5,494 bases of DNA from Ahrensia sp. (GTDB taxonomy: Bacteria; Pseudomonadota; Alphaproteobacteria; Rhizobiales; Rhizobiaceae), in NCBI GenBank assembly GCA_024639025.1, contig JAHEJF010000163.1, positions 1 through 5,494 of the forward strand, read 5' to 3'. The notes below the pieces were generated by a model. That model was not told the DNA's origin and ran no database searches. It saw only the letters and a list, made by a program, of their open reading frames with translations. The translations under genes were made by a program, and so were the position numbers. Positions within the stretch are counted from its first letter, which is position 1, and each line of letters starts with the position of its first letter. Of this stretch, positions 1-4,233 are shown in pieces.

Positions 1-365
1 GCACCATTCTTGCCCCACAGAATTTGCTCCTTCTTCTGGGTCATGATCCGCACCAGCGGCGAGCCAACAATATGTGCCATCTCGATAACCCGCTTGAGCG
101 CGTCCATGTGCTTGGTGTGCAATTCATCGCCGGGCCGGTTGGCTGTGGTCGTGCCAGCAAAAATGTGGCGCGAAAGGCAGGAAACCGGTTTGCCACGGTC
201 GCGCAAGAGCTGGTTTATTTCATCGATCTCTGACGCAGAGTGATCACCGACTTCGGTGTCGCCGACAAATTGCAGCTCCGCATATTCCAGGTCGAACTCA
301 TCCATCACATCGATGGCGTGTTTCAGATCACGGCTGATGCCGTCGCAAATGACGCCCAACTTCAT
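1..365 (-). CDS. Sugar phosphate isomerase/epimerase-like protein, partial (C-terminus outside window)
   Basis: The reading frame starts at an ATG at 365-363 and stays open for 121 codons to the left edge, so only the N-terminal part is present. The protein begins MKLGVICDGISRDLKHAIDV and continues with EYAELQFVGD (28-37), SCLSRHIFAG (62-71) and PLVRIMT (103-109). This looks like the first four beta/alpha units of the xylose-isomerase-like (AP endonuclease 2) TIM barrel; E30 sits at the end of strand 2, where the family often has an acidic residue. A ribosome binding site (GGAAGG, complement of 372-377) lies 6 nt before the ATG. The start overlaps the stop of the upstream dehydrogenase gene as ATGA, which indicates co-transcription and translational coupling. 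A cytoplasmic enzyme isomerising or epimerising a sugar or sugar acid is inferred; the substrate cannot be read from this fragment. The metal-binding residues of the C-terminal half are not visible. Confidence 0.82.
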   Translation of the reverse strand, partial: MKLGVICDGISRDLKHAIDVMDEFDLEYAELQFVGDTEVGDHSASEIDEINQLLRDRGKPVSCLSRHIFAGTTTANRPGDELHTKHMDALKRVIEMAHIVGSPLVRIMTQKKEQILWGKNG

Positions 366-1264
366 TTGGCACCTTCCCGGTGCAACTCGGCACCTATGAT
401 TTCCTCAATGACACGGGTGCAGACCCAATTGTCGCCGTTCGGGTATTTGGTCTTGCCCATGTGGAAGACCTGCATTGCCGATGCGGCCGTATGCAGGGGG
501 ACGCCCAGTTCCTCGCCAAGGCCCATGGAAATCGTCAGGTCCTTGTGCATGGTGTTTATGTGGCTGCCGGTACCCTCAAACTGGCGATCGATGATCTTTT
601 CCAATGCATTGTTGACCACGCCGCAGCCTGCAGACGAGGTTGAAAAGACATCGAGGATAACCTGCCCCGGTACGCCGGCCTTGGCTGCGAGTGCCGCTGC
701 TTCAAATGTCGCAGAGAATTGCGCACCGATCAGCGATTGCAAACAGGCTTTCACGGTTTGACCCATGCCTGCCTCGGTCCCCACCCGGTGGATGTTGGCC
801 GATACCGCTTCCATGACGGGCTTGAACTCATCCAATATAGCAGCGGGTGCGGAAGCCATCATTGTCAAAGTGCCTCCCTGCGCACCGGGAAAGCCGCCCG
901 ATACCGGAGTGTCAATCAGATGAATGCCGCTTCCTTCCATGCGCGCACCGATCTCGCGGGCTTCTGATGGCTTGATGGTCGCAGACAGGATCACCGCGCT
1001 GCCTTTCTTCAAGGTGGACATCAAACCGTCCGGTGCAAACAGTACTTCCTTGACCTGATCCCCGTTCATCACCATGACAAACACCGCATCTGCCGAAGCA
1101 CCGACATCAGCAACATTTTTATTGGCTTTGCCGCCCATAACACTGAATGCATCCATTCGCTGATCGAGCAAGTCCCAGCCCGAGACCTCAAATCCGTTTT
1201 TGATGAGATTGAGCGCAATACCACTGCCCATGTCACCAATGCCAATTATTCCAGTGGTTTTCAT
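362..1264 (-). CDS. NAD(P)-dependent oxidoreductase, 3-hydroxyisobutyrate dehydrogenase / threonate dehydrogenase-like
   Basis: A 300-residue cytoplasmic enzyme of the beta-hydroxyacid dehydrogenase family, of normal length. It has an N-terminal Rossmann fold with GIGDMGSG at 8-15. D31 at the end of the second strand favours NAD over NADP. The substrate loop DTPVSGG is at 118-124, the catalytic-lysine motif GMGQTVK ends at K172, and the conserved KDL is at 241-243 in the helical C-terminal domain. The residue four after the lysine is Q176, where classical 3-hydroxyisobutyrate dehydrogenases have Asn; this points to a sugar-acid branch such as L-threonate dehydrogenase rather than valine degradation. 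The start at 1264 is chosen because GGGAGG (complement of 1270-1275) precedes it by 5 nt and MKTTGIIG is a typical family N-terminus. A start at 1327 would add 21 atypical residues. The gene leads an operon with the overlapping TIM-barrel gene. The substrate is inferred only: a small 2- or 3-hydroxy acid, possibly a tetronate. Confidence 0.88.
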   Translation of the reverse strand: MKTTGIIGIGDMGSGIALNLIKNGFEVSGWDLLDQRMDAFSVMGGKANKNVADVGASADAVFVMVMNGDQVKEVLFAPDGLMSTLKKGSAVILSATIKPSEAREIGARMEGSGIHLIDTPVSGGFPGAQGGTLTMMASAPAAILDEFKPVMEAVSANIHRVGTEAGMGQTVKACLQSLIGAQFSATFEAAALAAKAGVPGQVILDVFSTSSAGCGVVNNALEKIIDRQFEGTGSHINTMHKDLTISMGLGEELGVPLHTAASAMQVFHMGKTKYPNGDNWVCTRVIEEIIGAELHREGAK

Positions 1265-1269
1265 GAAAA

Positions 1270-1275
1270 CCTCCC
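1270..1275 (-). promoter_or_regulatory. Ribosome binding site deciding the dehydrogenase start
   Basis: On the minus strand the bases read GGGAGG, a near-perfect Shine-Dalgarno sequence 5 nt before the ATG at 1264. It selects this start over the in-frame ATG at 1327. Confidence 0.75.
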
Positions 1276-1320
1276 GTGTTTTTTGCGGCTGCTCAGTGCA
1301 GGCCGACAATTTGAAAAATA

Positions 1321-1355
1321 ATGCCATGCGGCATCGATTTCACGGGGATTTCACG
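1321..1355. promoter_or_regulatory. Candidate operator elements upstream of the dehydrogenase operon
   Basis: The 211-bp stretch 1265-1475 carries no gene I can support. It contains a perfect 9-bp direct repeat GATTTCACG at 1336-1344 and 1347-1355, an 11-bp period that places both copies on the same face of the helix. Next to it is a palindrome ATGCC-ATGC-GGCAT at 1321-1334. Both lie 57-91 bp before the dehydrogenase start, a place where a regulator of the operon could bind. No convincing -35/-10 pair was found, so the function is inferred from position and symmetry only. Confidence 0.3.
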
Positions 1356-1427
1356 CGTCAGAAGAGACGTCGGGCGGGTCCGGAAGACACCCCGCTGCCC
1401 GGTTAGGTCAGGTCAGATAAATGCCTC

Positions 1428-1447
1428 GGGCTCGAATTTGCAAGCCC
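1428..1447 (-). terminator. Weak hairpin after the small secreted-protein gene
   Basis: GGGCT (1428-1432) and AGCCC (1443-1447) can pair with a 10-nt loop, 28 bp beyond the stop of the minus-strand gene that ends at 1476. The stem is only 5 bp and no clear run of U follows on the minus strand, so an intrinsic terminator is possible but weak. If it does not stop transcription, that gene could read through into the dehydrogenase operon. Confidence 0.22.
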
Positions 1448-1475
1448 AAAACGATGTGGCGGTGCAGCAAGCAGT

Positions 1476-1787
1476 TCAGTCAGAGGCCAATTTGTTCAGC
1501 GTGCCCGGTGTCACGCGTGCCACTTCCATTTGCTCGGTGACGGCATTGCAGCGAAACTGCAGATTGGCGTCGATTGATTCAAGCTCGACATAGTAGTGAG
1601 CGCCCGTGTCGCTGATGGTTTGGACGTGATTCTTATCCGCGCCAATCTTCTCAAGCATGACAGAAATGACAGCCGGGCATTCATGGAATGTCATGGCGTT
1701 TCTGATCAAAATCTCTTCGCCCGCCCATGCAGATGACGCGGCAAAAAGTGAGCACGCAAGTGCTGCCGGAACAAATATCCGTATCAT
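1476..1787 (-). CDS. Small secreted (periplasmic) protein of unknown function
   Basis: A 103-residue protein that I do not recognise as a named family. It has a clear Sec signal peptide: MIRIF, a hydrophobic stretch at 4-18, and a signal peptidase I site AWA at 20-22 followed by GEE. The mature part is about 81 residues with two cysteines, C37 (in FHECP) and C80 (in FRCNA), which could form a disulfide in the periplasm. The mature chain shows mixed strand/helix character with no membrane segment. I recall similar small rhizobial proteins with one Cys near the N-terminus and one near the C-terminus, but none with a known role. The start at 1787 is supported by a purine-rich GGGGGA (complement of 1795-1800) 7 nt upstream. 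The gene diverges from the lipoprotein gene that starts at 1895, and both products are exported. No enzyme motif is visible. Confidence 0.75.
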   Translation of the reverse strand: MIRIFVPAALACSLFAASSAWAGEEILIRNAMTFHECPAVISVMLEKIGADKNHVQTISDTGAHYYVELESIDANLQFRCNAVTEQMEVARVTPGTLNKLASD

Positions 1788-1791
1788 GCAT

Positions 1792-1805
1792 CGATCCCCC
1801 GATCG
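1792..1805 (-). promoter_or_regulatory. Hairpin holding the ribosome binding site of the secreted-protein gene
   Basis: CGATC (1792-1796), CCCC, GATCG (1801-1805) forms a perfect 5-bp stem with a 4-nt loop. On the minus-strand mRNA the loop is GGGG, part of the presumed Shine-Dalgarno sequence just before the start codon. The structure is seen directly; an effect on translation is inferred. Confidence 0.3.
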
Positions 1806-1855
1806 CTATATCGACACACCTTGCGATGTGCCCTCTCCCGTAGGACGACTGACAG

Positions 1856-1885
1856 TTGTTGTGTTTGATCCGCCTAGCCGATAAT
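1856..1885 (+). promoter_or_regulatory. Possible promoter of the lipoprotein gene
   Basis: GATAAT at 1880-1885 matches the -10 consensus at five of six positions. TTGTTG at 1856-1861 is a weak -35, with an 18-bp spacer. A transcript would start near 1892, only about 3 nt before the ATG at 1895, so the mRNA would be nearly leaderless. This fits the absence of a clear ribosome binding site there. Confidence 0.3.
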
Positions 1886-1894
1886 CAAAAGCGT

Positions 1895-2332
1895 ATGCGT
1901 GATTCGTTAAATTTAAAAACTTCAATTCGGAAAAAGTCTGTCAGGATTTTACCGATCGGTCTGTTTTTGGCCCTGGCTGGATGCAATTCGAGCAGCGAAC
2001 CCATGGCCGGACCATTTAATGGCGAGTTTGAAGGCAGCAGTGCAACAAGCGTGCTGCAAAACATCAATGAGCGCGGGCTGACCTGCTGGATCAAGTCCGG
2101 AGACAAGGCATTTAGGGGGTTCGCCCTTGTCCCCGAACTTGATACGCGCAGCGGTGCGCCACGCATTCTGATTGTTAAGAGCGGGCAATCACAGGGACTG
2201 CCGCAACTGGTGATTCAAGCCAGTGGTGATCCGATCAAGTTGAGCACCTATGGCCCCTTGGCTCAGCAGCGCATATCAGGCCGGATCAATCGCGATATCA
2301 TCGCCTGGAATACTGGCCGAAAAGGCTGCTAA
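1895..2332 (+). CDS. Small lipoprotein of unknown function
   Basis: A 145-residue protein with a lipoprotein signal peptide: a basic N-region (R12, K13, K14, R17), a hydrophobic segment at 18-28 and a lipobox LAGC ending at C30. Lipidation at C30 would leave a mature chain of 116 residues. The next residues are NSSSEP, so there is no Asp at +2 and outer-membrane sorting is plausible. The mature part has a Ser/Gly-rich linker, then TCWIKSGDKAFRGF (63-76), ELDTRSGAPRILIV around 80-93, and a C-terminal GRINRDIIAW ending in a terminal Cys (C145). C64 and C145 could form a disulfide. The fold is probably a small beta domain; I do not recognise a named family, though similar short rhizobial lipoproteins exist. 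The ATG at 1895 is preferred over an in-frame TTG at 1856, which would put 13 odd residues before the basic region. It diverges from the secreted-protein gene. Confidence 0.75.
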   Translation: MRDSLNLKTSIRKKSVRILPIGLFLALAGCNSSSEPMAGPFNGEFEGSSATSVLQNINERGLTCWIKSGDKAFRGFALVPELDTRSGAPRILIVKSGQSQGLPQLVIQASGDPIKLSTYGPLAQQRISGRINRDIIAWNTGRKGC

Positions 2333-2344
2333 AGACTGAAACGC

Positions 2345-2611
2345 TCAACCATCTATCCTGCGCTCGTAAAGCGGTAATGAACGACGGATTTCCCTGTCAG
2401 CTTGTTCTTTTGTCAAGCCAATGTCGCGTAGTGCCATTTCATCCAAGCGGCTCAAATGAACGCGTGTGCGACGTTTCTGAAGCTTCACAATCACCATCGC
2501 AACAATCACCTTGAACCAGACACGGAATGGCAGATTGTCCATGCCGTAAAGATTGTCTTGACCAATCCTGATCGATTGATCGCTGAACCTAATTGTATCA
2601 ATTGTACCCAT
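2345..2611 (-). CDS. DUF1127 domain small protein
   Basis: An 88-residue protein whose C-terminal half is a typical DUF1127 domain: basic KLQKRRTR (43-50), then RLDEMALRDIGLT (55-67) and EIRRSLP (74-80). A roughly 30-residue N-terminal part precedes it, followed by a hydrophobic stretch at 31-43 (VWFKVIVAMVIVK) that could be amphipathic or membrane-associated. DUF1127 proteins are small, Arg-rich and common in Alphaproteobacteria. Members studied in Agrobacterium and Rhodobacter affect phosphate/carbon metabolism and RNA turnover, so an RNA-linked or regulatory role is possible but not shown here. The start at 2611 is chosen because GGAG (complement of 2618-2621) lies 6 nt upstream. The in-frame ATGs at 2623, 2644 and 2770 lack such a site, and the last would run into the neighbouring gene. 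The gene diverges from the MocR regulator and converges on the lipoprotein gene with a 12-bp gap. Confidence 0.85.
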   Translation of the reverse strand: MGTIDTIRFSDQSIRIGQDNLYGMDNLPFRVWFKVIVAMVIVKLQKRRTRVHLSRLDEMALRDIGLTKEQADREIRRSLPLYERRIDG

Positions 2612-2702
2612 TTTGTGCTCCATCTTGTGTTTTTTGGGTGACATTGTTGCAATTTTGGGGGTACAATGTTCGCCAAATTGACGCAATATAGAGAATTGAT
2701 AC
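2595..2702. promoter_or_regulatory. Candidate operators in the DUF1127/MocR divergent region
   Basis: Several mirrored elements are visible. GTATCAATTGTACCC at 2595-2609 overlaps the first codons of the DUF1127 gene. Its reverse complement occurs on the other side in two pieces: GGGTACAA at 2659-2666 and TTGATAC at 2696-2702, directly before the MocR start. In addition AATTGA is repeated at 2676-2681 and 2694-2699, 18 bp apart. MocR-type regulators commonly bind repeats in the region shared with a divergent gene, so these are plausible binding sites. That they are bound is inferred. Confidence 0.35.
2638..2669 (+). promoter_or_regulatory. Probable sigma-70-type promoter of the MocR gene with overlapping inverted repeat
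   Basis: GTGACA at 2638-2643 (-35, five of six) and TACAAT at 2662-2667 (-10, five of six) are 18 bp apart. Transcription would start near 2674, giving a leader of about 30 nt. A perfect 7-bp inverted repeat, ACATTGT at 2641-2647 and ACAATGT at 2663-2669, has its arms on the -35 and -10 boxes with centres 22 bp apart, so a bound protein would block RNA polymerase. This fits autorepression, which is common among GntR/MocR regulators. Confidence 0.5.
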
Positions 2703-2703
2703 C

Positions 2704-4113
2704 ATGACAAATTGGCTGCCAACACTGCCGGAGACCAAAGGTCCGATCTATGTTCGGCTGGCTGATGCAATCGAAAATGATATCGAAAACGGCACGCTGG
2801 CGCCCGGCTCGAAACTGCCGCCGCACCGGAATCTTGCCTTTGATATTGGCGTGACTGTCGGCACAGTTAGCCGCGCTTATGCGGTGGTGCGTGAAAGAGG
2901 CATGGTGACGGGCGAAGTCGGGCGCGGCACTTTCATCAAGAATTCCGGCGCTGAATCCACAGCGGCCAATGACAGCCTGCAGCGGTATAACGGGCTGTTG
3001 CCCAAACCGCACCCTTCGCTAATCATGATGAATTCGACCTCGGCTCCCGATTTGGGCCAGGCGCAAATGATGTCGCAGAGCTTCATGGCACTGGCGCAGG
3101 AGGACCCAATGGCCATCTCGGATTATCTGCGCCACATTCCCGATGAATGGCGGCAAGCAGGCAAGCAATGGATTTTGGACGAAAGCTGGTCACCGGACGT
3201 CGAAAATGTTCTGCCAACCATGGGTGCCCATGCGGCACTGGTCTCAGTGCTCAACACTGCCACGGTGACGGGCGACAAGATCGCTTTTGAAGATCTGACC
3301 TATCCTGCCACGGTGCGCGCGAGCATGCTGATGGGGCGGCGCGCGATCAAGGTCGCATCGACTGACCAGGGCATGGATCCTGACGCATTTGAGCATGTAT
3401 GCGCTCAACAGCACCCCAAGATTGCCGTGATAGTTGCGACATTCAACAATCCGACGCTGTCGACAATGCCCTTGGAAAACCGCCTGAGGATCGTGGAAAG
3501 CGCGCGCCGTCACAATGTTCTTTTGATCGACGATGATACCTATGGTGTGTTGGCTGACAATCCGCCGCCGCGGTTTGCCGAACTGGCACCCGAGCGGACC
3601 TTCCATGTCACCTCGCTCTCAAAGTCAGTTGCAGCGGGCTTGCGCTCGGGCTTTGTTGCCTGCCCGCCCGGCTATGTGAACCGTGTGATGAACGCTCATC
3701 GCCTGATCACAGGCAGTGCGCCACGCGCCATGAAAGAAATTGCCGTGCGCCTGATTTTATCGGGCCAGGCCGATCAAATCAAAACGCGCGTAAAGGCAGA
3801 AAATGCCTTGCGGATCCAGAAGGTTCGCACCGCGCTTGAAGGTTTTGAATTCAAGAGCGATTTGAATTGTCCTTTTGTCTGGATTCGACTGCCTGAACCG
3901 TGGGTCCCCAGCACATTCTGCAAAGCCGCGCGGGCTCATAATGTGGTGGTCGAAGAGGCTGACGAGTTCAAGGTCGGTCAAATCGACCGGGTCATTCCCA
4001 ATGTTCGGCTTGCAGTAACCGGAGAGCTGGCAGCGGAACGAGTTGACGAGGGATTGGCCGCAATCCACCAATTGCTGCATCAACCTGCGCTGGCTTATGA
4101 TACCTGCGAATAG
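2704..4113 (+). CDS. MocR/GntR-family transcriptional regulator with PLP-binding aminotransferase-like domain
   Basis: A complete 469-residue protein of usual MocR length. Residues 14-80 form a GntR winged helix-turn-helix with the hallmark LPPHRNLAFDIGVTVGTVSRAY (38-59) and the wing GRGTF (73-77). A linker of about 25 residues leads to a fold-type I aminotransferase domain. The PLP lysine is K307 in TSLSKS (303-308), with R314 in RSG near the cofactor phosphate. N249-P250 contacts the PLP ring hydroxyl, D277 the pyridine nitrogen and Y280 the cofactor, and R435 in NVRL is the substrate-carboxylate arginine. With all of these kept, the domain should bind PLP and sense an amino acid or amine; whether it has aminotransferase activity cannot be told. 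The protein acts as a cytoplasmic DNA-binding dimer. The ATG at 2704 has only a weak GAGA 9 nt upstream. Divergence from the DUF1127 gene and repeats over its own promoter suggest it controls itself and perhaps that neighbour. No catabolic gene adjoins to reveal the effector. Confidence 0.93.
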   Translation: MTNWLPTLPETKGPIYVRLADAIENDIENGTLAPGSKLPPHRNLAFDIGVTVGTVSRAYAVVRERGMVTGEVGRGTFIKNSGAESTAANDSLQRYNGLLPKPHPSLIMMNSTSAPDLGQAQMMSQSFMALAQEDPMAISDYLRHIPDEWRQAGKQWILDESWSPDVENVLPTMGAHAALVSVLNTATVTGDKIAFEDLTYPATVRASMLMGRRAIKVASTDQGMDPDAFEHVCAQQHPKIAVIVATFNNPTLSTMPLENRLRIVESARRHNVLLIDDDTYGVLADNPPPRFAELAPERTFHVTSLSKSVAAGLRSGFVACPPGYVNRVMNAHRLITGSAPRAMKEIAVRLILSGQADQIKTRVKAENALRIQKVRTALEGFEFKSDLNCPFVWIRLPEPWVPSTFCKAARAHNVVVEEADEFKVGQIDRVIPNVRLAVTGELAAERVDEGLAAIHQLLHQPALAYDTCE

Positions 4114-4233
4114 GTTACGCGGCATTTTCTTTGCGCAAATACTGTGATTTTGGGCTTTAGTGCCTGTTTTCGGCACGACCAATCGGCTATGCGGACTGCA
4201 CCATCATTTGAGCCGGGTTCCACACAACACGCC
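4114..4233 (+). other. Non-coding gap between the MocR gene and purL, with a small hairpin
   Basis: This 120-bp stretch must contain the MocR 3' end and, if purL is transcribed separately, its promoter. GTGCC (4160-4164) and GGCAC (4172-4176) form a 5-bp stem with a 7-nt loop, but no T-run follows, so a strong intrinsic terminator is not seen. TTGCGC at 4131-4136 could be a -35, but there is no good -10 at normal spacing. I cannot tell whether purL has its own promoter here or is read through from the regulator gene. Confidence 0.35.

Noticed and set aside
240..761. Plus-strand open frame of 173 codons opposite the dehydrogenase and isomerase genes
   Set aside because: It is antisense to two well-supported enzymes, shows no recognisable domain and has Cys/Ser/Pro-rich composition typical of a shadow frame.
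1265..1327. Extended N-terminus of the dehydrogenase
   Set aside because: The 21 extra residues do not fit the Rossmann fold start, and a strong GGGAGG lies right before 1264.
1401..1416. GGTCA-GGTCA tandem repeat
   Set aside because: Two copies of five bases are expected by chance, and nothing nearby supports a function.
1321..1593. Plus-strand open frame of 90 codons between the dehydrogenase and the secreted-protein gene
   Set aside because: It runs antisense into the secreted-protein gene, has no ribosome binding site and no recognisable features.
2612..2770. Longer version of the DUF1127 protein starting at 2770
   Set aside because: It would overlap the first 67 bp of the MocR gene and cover the promoter region. 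A ribosome binding site directly before 2611 and the normal domain position favour the short form.
2506..3012. Minus-strand open frame of 168 codons across the divergent region
   Set aside because: It covers the regulator's helix-turn-helix region and the DUF1127 gene in another frame, and the product shows no family features.
4160..4176. GTGCC/GGCAC hairpin as an intrinsic terminator of the MocR gene
   Set aside because: The stem is only 5 bp and no T-run follows, so it is kept only as a hairpin in the gap description.
3757..4182. Minus-strand open frame of 141 codons opposite the end of the MocR gene
   Set aside because: It is antisense to the conserved aminotransferase-like domain and has no signal or motif of its own.
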